Part shown: positions 30,921-39,215 of the stretch, one piece after another
Numbering within the stretch: the stretch's first letter is position 1
How the letters are laid out: every line of letters begins with the position of its first letter
Assembly (NCBI RefSeq): GCF_003963535.1
Contig: NZ_CP034539.1
Location: 9,920,001-9,984,000 of the forward strand
Direction of reading: 5' to 3'
Source of the DNA: Streptomyces cyaneochromogenes
GTDB taxonomy: Bacteria; Actinomycetota; Actinomycetes; Streptomycetales; Streptomycetaceae
Length of the DNA stretch: 64,000 nt
Program-made: the position numbers and the translations under genes
Notes under the pieces: generated by a model
The model's input: the letters and a program-made list of their open reading frames with translations, nothing else
What the model was told of the DNA's origin: nothing
The model's database searches: none

Positions 30921-31277
30921 TCAACCGCGACGCGGGGCGAGCACGCAGAACTCGTTGCCCTCCGGATCGGCGAGGGTGACCCAGCTCTCCTCGCCGGTCT
31001 GGCCGACGTCCGCGTGGCGCGCGCCGAGCGCGAGGAGGCGGCTGACCTCCGCGTCCTGGTCCTCGGGGCGGAAGTCGAGGTGGAGGCGGTTCTTGACGGA
31101 CTTGCCCTCCGGGACCGGCGCGAAGATCAGCCCGGGCAGGCGGTCCTTCTCGGGCCGGATCTCGTACTCCTCGGCCGAGTCGTTCAGCACGACCCAGCCG
31201 AGCGCCTCGGCCCACCAGCGCCCCAGCGCCACGGGATCGGCCGCGTCCACGTTCACCTGTTCCCACTCCAGTGCCAT
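30921..31277 (-). CDS. VOC-superfamily (glyoxalase/bleomycin-resistance-like) protein
   Basis: 118 residues from ATG 31,275-31,277. The beta-alpha-beta-beta-beta pattern of the vicinal oxygen chelate fold is visible (EWEQVNVDAADPVALGRWWAEALGW ... RLHLDFRPEDQDAEVSRLLALGA ... TLADPEGNEFCVLAP). The HLDF and GNEFCVL segments carry the usual metal-ligand positions. Substrate cannot be assigned. Divergent from the universal-stress gene. Confidence 0.8.
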   Translation of the reverse strand: MALEWEQVNVDAADPVALGRWWAEALGWVVLNDSAEEYEIRPEKDRLPGLIFAPVPEGKSVKNRLHLDFRPEDQDAEVSRLLALGARHADVGQTGEESWVTLADPEGNEFCVLAPRRG

Positions 31278-31340
31278 GGGCACAGCGTAGTGAAAACTGG
31301 GTACCACGGACGGTGACCACGACACGAGGAGGCAGCCGGA

Positions 31341-32222
31341 ATGACGCGCCCGATCACGGCAGGGGTGGACGGATCGGAGGAGAGCCTGGCCGGGCTGGCC
31401 TGGGCCGCCCGCGAGGCGGTCCGCCGCGGGCTCGCCCTGCGGGTGGTGCACGCCTGGCGGTTCCAACCGCACGAGGCGATCGACGCGGGATACGCCAAGG
31501 ACGCCGACACCCAGGCCCAGTGGGTACGGGAGGGGCTGACCGAGGCCGCCCGTTCCGTCACCGAACGGCATCCGGGCCTGGAGGTCACCACCGACGTCCT
31601 CGACGGCGGGCCGGCCGAGACGCTGGTCGCCGCGGCGGCGGACGCCGGCATGCTCGTGCTGGGGTCACGCGGCCACGGCGCGGTCGTCGGGTTCCTGCTG
31701 GGCTCCGTCGGACAGCAGGTGATCGCGGGGGCGACCCGGCCCGTCGTCCTCGTACGGGCCGGGGACCAGCCCTCCGCCGAGGCCGCCGGACGCGAGGTCG
31801 TCGTCGGTCAGCACGGGACCGCGGACGACAGCGCCGGCGCGCTGCGCTTCGCCTTCGAGACGGCCGCCGCGCGCGGCGCGACCGTGCGCGCCGTGCGGGC
31901 CTGGACCCTGCCGCCGCTGTTCGCCTACAGCCCGGGCTCGCTGAAGCTGCTCGACGAGGCCGGCGGCCTGGAGCCGTACGAGAAGAAGGCCCTGGGCGAG
32001 GCACTGCAGCCGTGGCGGGAACGCTTCCCGGACGTCCAGGTCGTCGAGCACGTCGAGATGGGCAGCGCCGGGCAGGTGCTGCTGTCCGTGGCCGGACGGG
32101 CCCAGCTGATGGTCGTCGGGCGCCGCGCCCGTCGTACGGCCGTGGGCGCCCGGATCGGCTCGGTGGCGCACGGCGTCCTGCACCACGCGGACTGCCCGGT
32201 GGCCGTGGTGCCGCACGCCTGA
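31341..32222 (+). CDS. Universal stress protein with two UspA domains
   Basis: 293 residues from ATG 31,341, with a GAGGAGG site. The tandem Usp domains are at about 1-142 and 150-293. Each keeps the ATP-binding glycine motif: GSRGHGAVVGFLLGS in the first and GRRARRTAVGARIGS in the second (Gly to Arg changes at two positions). Tandem Usp proteins in actinobacteria are linked to dormancy, hypoxia and redox stress. Confidence 0.9.
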   Translation: MTRPITAGVDGSEESLAGLAWAAREAVRRGLALRVVHAWRFQPHEAIDAGYAKDADTQAQWVREGLTEAARSVTERHPGLEVTTDVLDGGPAETLVAAAADAGMLVLGSRGHGAVVGFLLGSVGQQVIAGATRPVVLVRAGDQPSAEAAGREVVVGQHGTADDSAGALRFAFETAAARGATVRAVRAWTLPPLFAYSPGSLKLLDEAGGLEPYEKKALGEALQPWRERFPDVQVVEHVEMGSAGQVLLSVAGRAQLMVVGRRARRTAVGARIGSVAHGVLHHADCPVAVVPHA

Positions 32223-32223
32223 G

Positions 32224-33459
32224 TCAGTCGGACGTCGTCGGCTGCAGCGTCTCCCGGGCCTTGGGCAGGATGTTGGTGATGTAGTCCTCGACCACCGCGT
32301 CCAGGCCGATGTCGTGCTGCACCCGCTCGGACAGGTACCAGCGGTGTTCGAGCAGCTCGTGGTAGATCTCGGCCGGGTCCATCGAACCGCGCAGCTCCAG
32401 CGGTACGGCCCGCACCGTGGGGCGGAAGACGTCGCGCACCCAGCGGTGCGCGAGCACCTCGGGGCGGGCGCCGAGGGGGTCGCCCGGGGCGTAGTCGTCC
32501 TGGGTGGCCATCCAGCTCTCCAGGTCGTTCAGCAGCCGCCGGGCCTGGTTCTCCTCGGTGTCCAGGCCCGTGAGGCGCAGCAGTTGACGCTGGTGGTGGC
32601 CGGCGTCGACGACCTTCGGCACGAAGGTGACCGTGTCACCGTTGGCGGCGTGCTCGATCTGCATCTCGGCGACGTCGAAACCGAGGTCGTTCAGGCGGCG
32701 TATCCGGCGCTCTATGTAGTGGTACTTGCCCGCCGGGTAGACGGAGGTGCGGGTCAGCTCCTGCCACAGGCTCCGGTAGCGGGCGCAGATCTCGGTGCCG
32801 AACTCGATCGGGTCCACGGAGGGGTGCAGCGCCCCGGACGCCTCCAGGTCCAGCAGCTCCCCGCTGATGTTGACCCGGGCGAGGTCGAGGTCGTAGTCGC
32901 GCTGGCCTTCGCTGAGCTGGGGGTGCAGGTCGCCCGTCTCGGCGTCCACGAGATACGCCGCGTAGGCGCCGGCGTCGCGCCGGAACAGCGTGTTGGACAG
33001 TGAGCAGTCGCCCCAGGCGAACCCGGCGAGGTGGAGGCGGACCAGGAGTACGGCCAGCGCGTCCATGAGGCGGTGCATGGTCGCCGGGCGCATCGTCGTC
33101 TCGAACATCGAGCGGTACGGCTGCGAGCCGCCCAGGTGCCGGGTGACCAGGACCGACTCCAGCGGGCCGTTGCCCGCGTCAGTACGCCCGGTGACCACGG
33201 CCAGCGGGTCCACCGCCGGGATGCCGAGCCGGTCCAGGTCGCGCAGCAGCTCGTACTCGCGCAGCGCCGGGCGCTCGGCGAGCTCCTTGACGGCGATCAC
33301 CTCGTCGCCGGCCCGGGCGTAGCGCACGACGTGCCGGGATATGCCGCGCGGCAGCGGGACGAGGACGTCCTGCGGCCATTCCTCCAGGGGCACGTCCCAG
33401 GGCAGCTCCAGCAGGAGCGCGGGATGCTCCGGGTTCGTCGCGCTGATCTGCAGTGCCAT
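32224..33459 (-). CDS. DUF4032-type protein with kinase-like (LPS-kinase) N-terminal region
   Basis: 411 residues from ATG 33,457-33,459. Residues 40-200 have the order of a protein-kinase-like fold: VIAVKELAERPALREYELL (candidate ATP-binding Lys), HLAGFAWGDCSLSNTLF (catalytic-loop-like, Asp and Asn) and YLVDAETGD (DFG-like Asp). The remainder corresponds to DUF4032 and ends in a helical tail. The family is conserved in actinobacteria without a known substrate. It converges with the stress-protein gene, with one base between the stops. Confidence 0.8.
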   Translation of the reverse strand: MALQISATNPEHPALLLELPWDVPLEEWPQDVLVPLPRGISRHVVRYARAGDEVIAVKELAERPALREYELLRDLDRLGIPAVDPLAVVTGRTDAGNGPLESVLVTRHLGGSQPYRSMFETTMRPATMHRLMDALAVLLVRLHLAGFAWGDCSLSNTLFRRDAGAYAAYLVDAETGDLHPQLSEGQRDYDLDLARVNISGELLDLEASGALHPSVDPIEFGTEICARYRSLWQELTRTSVYPAGKYHYIERRIRRLNDLGFDVAEMQIEHAANGDTVTFVPKVVDAGHHQRQLLRLTGLDTEENQARRLLNDLESWMATQDDYAPGDPLGARPEVLAHRWVRDVFRPTVRAVPLELRGSMDPAEIYHELLEHRWYLSERVQHDIGLDAVVEDYITNILPKARETLQPTTSD

Positions 33460-33500
33460 GGGCCGTTCGTCCTCGCCTCGCCGGTGATCGTCACCTCACC

Positions 33501-34247
33501 CTAGAGCGCGCGTTCCCGGGCCTGAAGAGCGGCGTCGCGCACCGAGCCCCGGTGCACCGGCCCGTGCCCGGGCAGCAGTACGTCGCCCTTGAGCCCTTCG
33601 AACACGTCCAGCGAGACCACCGCACGGGAGCGCTCGTGGTGGAACATGTCGGGCAGCAGCTGCGGTCCCTTGAGCCGCGAGGTGGGGTGCCCGCTGACCA
33701 GGGCGTCGCCCGCGATCACCACGCCGGCGTCCGGCAGATGGAAGGCGCAGTGCCCGTCGGTGTGGCCGGGCGTGTGCACCGGTACGGGACGGCCGGGCAG
33801 GTCCAGCGGACCGGCCGACGGGAACGCCTCGGGGGCGTCGACCGGCACGTGCGCGGTGCCGCCCGAGCGGATCGCGTGGATCGCCCAGGGCAGCACACCG
33901 GGCCGCCAGCCGTTCTTCAGGACCGTCCCCACGTTCACCTGGTGCAGGAACTCCCGGCGGGCGTGCGGCACTTCGGCCTCGTGGAGGTATATGGGGGTGC
34001 CGTACGTGTCGCGCAGGTACTCCGCGTTGCCCAGGTGGTCCGTGTGCGCGTGTGTGATCAGTACGGCCGTCACCGCCTCCGGCGAACTCCCCACTTCCGC
34101 GAGCGAGGCGAGGAGCTTGGCCCGGTCCCCGGGGTAGCCGGTGTCGATCAGCGTGACCGTATCGCCCTCGGTCAGGATCACCCAGTTCGTGTTGCTGCCG
34201 TGGACCAGGTAGGTGCCGTCGGCGACTTGCTGTAGGTCTGCCCGCAT
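33501..34247 (-). CDS. MBL-fold metallo-hydrolase
   Basis: 248 residues from ATG 34,245-34,247. Metal-binding motif HAHTDH follows ITHAHTDHLG, then HTPGHTDGH, GDALVSG and the final PGHGPVH, so all ligand positions of a two-metal site are present. Lactonase, glyoxalase II-type thioesterase or other hydrolase activity is possible; substrate not assignable. Confidence 0.85.
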   Translation of the reverse strand: MRADLQQVADGTYLVHGSNTNWVILTEGDTVTLIDTGYPGDRAKLLASLAEVGSSPEAVTAVLITHAHTDHLGNAEYLRDTYGTPIYLHEAEVPHARREFLHQVNVGTVLKNGWRPGVLPWAIHAIRSGGTAHVPVDAPEAFPSAGPLDLPGRPVPVHTPGHTDGHCAFHLPDAGVVIAGDALVSGHPTSRLKGPQLLPDMFHHERSRAVVSLDVFEGLKGDVLLPGHGPVHRGSVRDAALQARERAL

Positions 34248-34296
34248 GATCGTCCCCGGTGGTGAGGTCCGTGCCCGACGGACACAGGAAAGCAGA

Positions 34297-35478
34297 TCAG
34301 GATGAAAGCGCGTCCGGCGGGGCCGGACGCATCCCGAACAGGAACCGCGTCAGCCGCGTTCTGCGCACCACGAACTCGTACAGCGCGAGGATCACCGCCA
34401 GCGAACCGGTCACGATCACCGCGTACTCGACCACGATCGGCGCCGACCAGCCCACCACGCCGTACGCGAGCGCGACGACGACCGGCTGGTGCAGCACGTA
34501 CAACGGCAGGGCGGCGAGCCCGAGATACATCATCGCGCGCGAGGGCGGCGCGGCCTCGCGCGGCCGGTCAAGCAGCCCGAGGACGGCCATCACCCAGCAC
34601 CAGCCCGCCGCCCCGAACACCGCCCGGGTCACCAGCGCGAACGGGCCCCACTCGGTGAACGGGTCGTCCAGGGCCAGGAACCCGGGCGCGCTCCCCGCGA
34701 ACAGCACCAGCCCGGCCACTCCCACCGGCACGGCGAGCCGGCGCAGTGCGGCACGGACGCGTGCGTCGTCGGCCAGGGCGTAGCCGAAGAGGAAGAACAC
34801 CAGGTAGGCCCAGCGGTTCCAGCCCGCGAAGCCCTCCTCCATGCCCAGGAACGCGTTGATCGCGGCGAGCGGCACGGCGGGCAGCAGGAGCAGCGCCGGA
34901 CGCCGCTCCACCGCCTGCCACAGGGGCTGAGACCAGGCGGCCAGCGGCGCCGCGACCGGGGCCAGGAGCAGGCTGAAGGCGAGGAGCAGCACGACGAACC
35001 ACAGATGCCCGGTCTCGAAGTGCTCCCCGTCGAGGACGAAGGGGAAGTCGGCCGCCTCCAGGCGGACGGTGAGGAAGCGGGGCCAAAAACGCCAGTACGA
35101 CTCCTCGTAGCCGGCGTCGGCGGCCCGCAGCCGCAGCCACTGGGGGAGCGGGCACAGGACGACCGTGGCGAAGACCAGCGGAACGCCCAGGCGCAGCAGG
35201 CGTTCACGGGTGAAGCGGGCCGGCCCGCGGCGTCGGATCGAGTGACGGGAGCCGAGCCCGGCGATGAGGAACAGCATGGGCATCGCCCACACGACCCCGA
35301 ACCCGGCCAGCACGGTGACGGCGTCGGTCGTCTGCGCGTTCTTGACGTAGAAGTCGTCGTCCGGCGCGAAGACGAGGCCGGAGTGGAAGAAGACCAGGCC
35401 GAGGACGACGAAGACCCGCAGCGCGTCCAACTCGCCGCGCCGGGGAGCGGTTGCCGGTGCCTGCGTCGGAGCGCTCAC
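34297..35478 (-). CDS. Acyltransferase-3 family membrane protein
   Basis: 393 residues from ATG 35,476-35,478, with about ten hydrophobic segments. The N-terminus RGELDALRVFVVLGLVFFHSG carries the conserved Arg and His of acyltransferase 3. Several transmembrane helices (LWFVVLLLAFSLLLAPV; AYLVFFLFGYALA) follow, and a C-terminal segment YLGLAALPLYVLHQPVVV with a conserved His. Members transfer acyl groups to sugars or antibiotics on the membrane; target unknown. Confidence 0.85.
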   Translation of the reverse strand: MSAPTQAPATAPRRGELDALRVFVVLGLVFFHSGLVFAPDDDFYVKNAQTTDAVTVLAGFGVVWAMPMLFLIAGLGSRHSIRRRGPARFTRERLLRLGVPLVFATVVLCPLPQWLRLRAADAGYEESYWRFWPRFLTVRLEAADFPFVLDGEHFETGHLWFVVLLLAFSLLLAPVAAPLAAWSQPLWQAVERRPALLLLPAVPLAAINAFLGMEEGFAGWNRWAYLVFFLFGYALADDARVRAALRRLAVPVGVAGLVLFAGSAPGFLALDDPFTEWGPFALVTRAVFGAAGWCWVMAVLGLLDRPREAAPPSRAMMYLGLAALPLYVLHQPVVVALAYGVVGWSAPIVVEYAVIVTGSLAVILALYEFVVRRTRLTRFLFGMRPAPPDALSS

Positions 35479-35520
35479 CCGCCTCAGTGTGGGGGCGCGG
35501 CGGGGCTTCGCCCAGAGGAA

Positions 35521-35555
35521 GGGCTGCCTCCGGCACCGTCCGCCGGAGGCAGCCC
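35521..35555 (-). terminator. Terminator after alkB
   Basis: A perfect 14-base stem GGGCTGCCTCCGGC / GCCGGAGGCAGCCC with a 7-base loop, 32 bases beyond the alkB-like stop on the minus strand and upstream of the acyltransferase gene. Confidence 0.65.
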
Positions 35556-35587
35556 CGCGCGCACCCGAAGCTGCCGCCTCTGCAGCC

Positions 35588-36217
35588 TCACTGCACGCCG
35601 TGCGGGCGGAACTGGACGCTGATGCGCGGTCCCGTGGCGCGCGTGGTCTTCGGTATGGAGTGTTCCCAGGTCCGCTGGCAGGAGCCGCCCATCACGATGA
35701 GGTCGCCGTGCCCCAGCGCACGGCGCACCGTCTCGCCGCCGCCCCGCACCGGACGCAGCAGCAGATCCCGGGGCGCGCCCACGGAGAGGATGGCGACCAT
35801 CGTGTCCTCGCGCGCACCCCGCCCGATCCGGTCCCCGTGCCAGGCCACGCTGTCCCGGCCGTCGCGGTAGTAGCAGAGACCGGCCGTGGTGAACGGTTCG
35901 CCCAGTTCCTCGGCGTAGTGCGCGGACAGCGAGTCCCGGGCTTTTGCGAGCGCCGGGTGCGGGAGTGCGTCGTCCGCGCCGTAGAAGGCGAGCAGGCGCG
36001 GTACGTCGACCACGTGGTCGTACATCGTGCGCCGTTCGGCACGCCAGGGCACCTCGGCGGCGAGCTGTTCGAACAGCGCGTCGGCCCCGCTGAGCCAGCC
36101 GGGCAGCACGTCGATCCAGGCGCCATGGGCGAGCCGCGTGCGGCGGATCCCGGTCAGGGAGCCGAGCCGCAGCTCGTCGGTCTGGTCGAACAGGGAGCCC
36201 TGGAGATGCGTGGCCAT
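35588..36217 (-). CDS. alkB: AlkB-like alpha-ketoglutarate-dependent dioxygenase
   Basis: 209 residues from ATG 36,215-36,217, close to the length of E. coli AlkB (216). The iron and 2-oxoglutarate motifs are present: WHGDRIG (HxD), WEHSIPK (distal His) and RISVQFR (Arg for 2-oxoglutarate). RTMYDHVVDVPR and CYYRDGRDSVAWH match the substrate-binding region. It repairs alkylated bases in DNA or RNA by oxidative demethylation. An in-frame ATG 13 codons upstream is less likely because it lies in an AT-rich promoter-like region. Confidence 0.85.
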   Translation of the reverse strand: MATHLQGSLFDQTDELRLGSLTGIRRTRLAHGAWIDVLPGWLSGADALFEQLAAEVPWRAERRTMYDHVVDVPRLLAFYGADDALPHPALAKARDSLSAHYAEELGEPFTTAGLCYYRDGRDSVAWHGDRIGRGAREDTMVAILSVGAPRDLLLRPVRGGGETVRRALGHGDLIVMGGSCQRTWEHSIPKTTRATGPRISVQFRPHGVQ

Positions 36218-36325
36218 GCTTTCAGCGTACCCCTGAAATCGAAAATCTGTTCTCATCGGATGCCCGGCGGATGCCGACGGATGCCGACGGGCACCCGATC
36301 GGATGCCCTCCGGCTCTTTGGATGC

Positions 36326-36354
36326 ATTCGTGTATCGGATACATTCACGTATCG
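36326..36354 (+). promoter_or_regulatory. Operator-like repeats upstream of the TetR gene
   Basis: ATTCGTGTATCG (36,326-36,337) and ATTCACGTATCG (36,343-36,354) form a direct repeat 17 bases apart. They overlap the palindrome TGTATC-G-GATACA (36,331-36,343). The site ends 16 bases before the TetR start codon, so it is probably autoregulatory and controls the downstream flavoprotein gene too. Confidence 0.5.
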
Positions 36355-36369
36355 AACGGAGGTCCCGGG

Positions 36370-36996
36370 ATGGCGGTGGAGGACACGACCAGGCGCGTCA
36401 CCAAGCGCCGCGTCCGCACGCGGGCCAACCTCCTCGACGCCGCCTTCGCGGTGTTCGCCGCCAAGGGCTTCGGCCGGGTCTCCATCGAGGAGGTCTGCGA
36501 GGCCGCCGGCTACAGCAGGGGCGCCTTCTACTCCAACTTCGACAGCCTGGACGAGCTGTTCTTCGCGCTCTACCGGCAGCGCGCGGACCTGATCGCGGAG
36601 CAGGTGTCCGGGGCGCTCGCCGTCGACGGGCCGGACCTGGACGTGCCCGCCGCCGTGGACCGGGTGACCGAGGTCCTGCTCCTGGACCGTGACTGGCTGC
36701 TGGTGAAGACGGACTTCCTGGTGCACGCCGCGCGCGACCCGGCCGTCGCCCAGAGCCTGCTGGAGCACCGCGCCCGACTGCGCGGGGCGATCGCCGACCG
36801 GCTCGCCCGCGCGCGGGGGCACACCGAACTGCCCGCCGCGCTCGGCGACATCGACGGCGCAGCCCATGCCGTGGTCGCCGCGTACGACGGTGTCACCACC
36901 CAACTGCTGCTGGACAGGGACATCGAGCACGCCCGGGTCTGGCTCGGACAACTGCTCACCGCGCTGCTCACCGACGGCAGCGACACCACCGCATGA
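36370..36996 (+). CDS. TetR-family regulator
   Basis: 208 residues from ATG 36,370 (GGAGG site). The N-terminal helix-turn-helix is at about 18-65 (ANLLDAAFAVFAAKGFGRVSIEEVCEAAGYSRGAFYSNF). The C-terminal ligand domain is all helical. It is 34 bases upstream of a flavin dehydrogenase gene on the same strand, so it probably represses that gene in response to its substrate. Confidence 0.85.
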   Translation: MAVEDTTRRVTKRRVRTRANLLDAAFAVFAAKGFGRVSIEEVCEAAGYSRGAFYSNFDSLDELFFALYRQRADLIAEQVSGALAVDGPDLDVPAAVDRVTEVLLLDRDWLLVKTDFLVHAARDPAVAQSLLEHRARLRGAIADRLARARGHTELPAALGDIDGAAHAVVAAYDGVTTQLLLDRDIEHARVWLGQLLTALLTDGSDTTA

Positions 36997-37030
36997 GCGC
37001 ACATGAGGACATGAGGAAGGGACGGTCGCC

Positions 37031-38704
37031 ATGGATGCCGACGTCATCGTCGTCGGAGCGGGACTCGCGGGCCTGGTCGCCGCGAGCGAACTGACCAGCC
37101 GGGGCCGCAGGGTCGCGCTGGTGGACCAGGAGAACGCCGCCAACCTCGGCGGACAGGCGTTCTGGTCCTTCGGCGGGCTGTTCCTCGTCGACTCCCCGGA
37201 GCAGCGGCGCCTGGGCATCAAGGACTCCCTCGACCTGGCCTGGAACGACTGGCAGGGCAGCGCCGGGTTCGACCGGGTGGAGGACGAGGACTCCTGGGCG
37301 GTGCGCTGGGCGCGCGCCTACGTCGAGTTCGCGGCCGGCGACAAGCGGGCCTGGCTGGACGGGCACGGCATCAAGTTCCTGCCCACGGTGGGCTGGGCCG
37401 AGCGCGGCGACCTACGCGCCCACGGCCACGGCAACTCCGTGCCCCGGTTCCACATCGCCTGGGGCACCGGCACGGGCGTCGTGGAGCCGTTCGTGGGTTA
37501 CGCCAAGCAAGCCGCGCGCGACGGGCTGCTCACCTTCTACCACCGGCACCAGGTCGACGAGCTGGTCATCGAGGACGGCACCGTGCGCGGGGTGCGCGGC
37601 ACCGTCCTGGCCGACGACCACTCACCCCGCGGCGTCGCCTCCAACCGTGACCGCGTCGGCGACTTCGAACTGACCGCGCAGGCCGTCGTCGTCACCACCG
37701 GCGGCATCGGCGCCAACCACGACATCGTCCGCCGCTACTGGCCCGAGCGGCTCGGCACCCCGCCCACCGAGATGGTCACCGGCGTCCCCGCCTACGTCGA
37801 CGGCCGGATGCTCGACATCAGCGCGCGGGCGGGCGTACGCCTGGTCAACCGCGACCGCATGTGGCACTACACCGAGGGCCTGCAGAACTGGGACCCGATC
37901 TGGCCCGGCCACGGCATCCGCATCCTGCCCGGCCCGTCCTCCCTGTGGTTCGACGCCCTCGGCCGCCGGCTGCCCGACCCGTGCCTGCCTGGCTACGACA
38001 CCCTGGGCACCCTCAGGCATCTGCGCACCGACGCGGACATCGCCGGGTACGACCACTCCTGGTTCATCCTCAGCCAGAAGATCATCGAGAAGGAGTTCGC
38101 GCTGTCGGGCTCCGAGCAGAACCCCGACATCACCGCCAAGGACCGCGCCGGGTTCCTGAAGGAGCGGGTGCTCGGCAAGGGCGCCCCGGGGCCGGTGGCG
38201 GCCTTCCTGCGCAACGGCGCCGACTTCGTGACCGCGCCGAATCTGGAGCAACTGGTCGAGAAGATGAACCAGTTGACCGAGAAGCCGCTCCTCGACGTGG
38301 AGGGCATCCGGCGCCAGATCGAGGCCCGCGACCTGCAGATCGCCAACCCGTACAGCAAGGACGCCCAGGTCCAGGGCATCCGCAACGCCCGCCGCTACAT
38401 CGGCGACCGCCTCGGCCGCGTCGCCACCCCGCACCGCATCCTCGACCCGGCGGCCGGCCCCCTGATCGGCGTCAAGCTGCACATCCTGACCCGCAAGACC
38501 CTCGGCGGCATCCAGACCGACCTCGACTCCCGCGCCCTCGGATCCGACGGCACCCCCATCGACGGCCTGTACGCGGCCGGTGAGGTCGCCGGGTTCGGCG
38601 GCGGTGGCGTCCACGGCTACAACGCCCTGGAGGGCACCTTCCTCGGCGGCTGCCTCTTCTCGGGCCGGGCGGCGGGCCGGGCCGCGGCGCGGCAGACGGG
38701 CTGA
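37031..38704 (+). CDS. FAD-binding dehydrogenase (3-ketosteroid delta1-dehydrogenase / fumarate reductase family)
   Basis: 557 residues from ATG 37,031 (GGAAGGG site). The dinucleotide-binding motif VIVVGAGLAGLVAASEL starts at residue 4, followed by NLGGQAFWSFGG and a VVVTTGGIGAN segment. The C-terminus GLYAAGEVAGFGGGGVHGYNALEGTFLGGCLFSGR is the FAD end of the KstD/FrdA family. Such proteins desaturate ketosteroid-like or organic acid substrates. The exact substrate is unclear. Confidence 0.85.
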   Translation: MDADVIVVGAGLAGLVAASELTSRGRRVALVDQENAANLGGQAFWSFGGLFLVDSPEQRRLGIKDSLDLAWNDWQGSAGFDRVEDEDSWAVRWARAYVEFAAGDKRAWLDGHGIKFLPTVGWAERGDLRAHGHGNSVPRFHIAWGTGTGVVEPFVGYAKQAARDGLLTFYHRHQVDELVIEDGTVRGVRGTVLADDHSPRGVASNRDRVGDFELTAQAVVVTTGGIGANHDIVRRYWPERLGTPPTEMVTGVPAYVDGRMLDISARAGVRLVNRDRMWHYTEGLQNWDPIWPGHGIRILPGPSSLWFDALGRRLPDPCLPGYDTLGTLRHLRTDADIAGYDHSWFILSQKIIEKEFALSGSEQNPDITAKDRAGFLKERVLGKGAPGPVAAFLRNGADFVTAPNLEQLVEKMNQLTEKPLLDVEGIRRQIEARDLQIANPYSKDAQVQGIRNARRYIGDRLGRVATPHRILDPAAGPLIGVKLHILTRKTLGGIQTDLDSRALGSDGTPIDGLYAAGEVAGFGGGGVHGYNALEGTFLGGCLFSGRAAGRAAARQTG

Positions 38705-38715
38705 GGGTGGTGTAC

Positions 38716-38748
38716 GGCCCGTCTCCTCAGGCTTCGAGGAGACGGGCC
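38716..38748. terminator. Bidirectional terminator between convergent genes
   Basis: GGCCCGTCTCCTC (38,716-38,728) pairs with GAGGAGACGGGCC (38,736-38,748) across a 7-base loop. It starts 11 bases after the dehydrogenase stop and includes the last codons of the DUF488 gene. Confidence 0.65.
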
Positions 38749-39077
38749 AGCACGGCGGCGTGGCTCTGCTCGGGCGACTTCGACGCCGTCAGCAGCGTCA
38801 CATCGCCCTTCCTCGCCAACTCCCGTACATGCTCGACGAGTTCGGCCGCCTCGGGTGCGGCGAGCTCCGCCTCGTACCGCTCGGCGAACTCCTCGTACGA
38901 CCGCTCGTCCGCGTGGTACCAGCGCCGCAGCTCCGTGGACGGGGTGAGCCCCTTGGGCCACTCGTCCACCCGCGCGGCGTCCTTCGACAGACCGCGCGGC
39001 CACAGCCGGTCTACCAGGACGCGCACGCCGTCCTGCGGCTCGGGCGATGCGTAGACGCGGCGCACGCGAATGCTCAC
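38727..39077 (-). CDS. DUF488-family protein
   Basis: 116 residues from ATG 39,075-39,077. Motifs RVLVDRLWPRGLSK, WYHADERSYEEFAERY and VTLLTASKSPEQSHA are those of the DUF488 family, small conserved proteins of unknown enzymatic role. Length matches the family. It stands alone between convergent and divergent neighbours. Confidence 0.88.
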   Translation of the reverse strand: MSIRVRRVYASPEPQDGVRVLVDRLWPRGLSKDAARVDEWPKGLTPSTELRRWYHADERSYEEFAERYEAELAAPEAAELVEHVRELARKGDVTLLTASKSPEQSHAAVLARLLEA

Positions 39078-39215
39078 GGCGGTGCCTTTCTGGTGGGGGC
39101 GGGCTGCCGGGAGCGTACTGCGGGGCGCGGCGCTTCTTGACCTGATGCAGGGCGAGTTCCGCGGAGATCACCCTTACTGTGAAGCCGTCTCCCACCCCCC
39201 ACCGCAGGAGCGCAT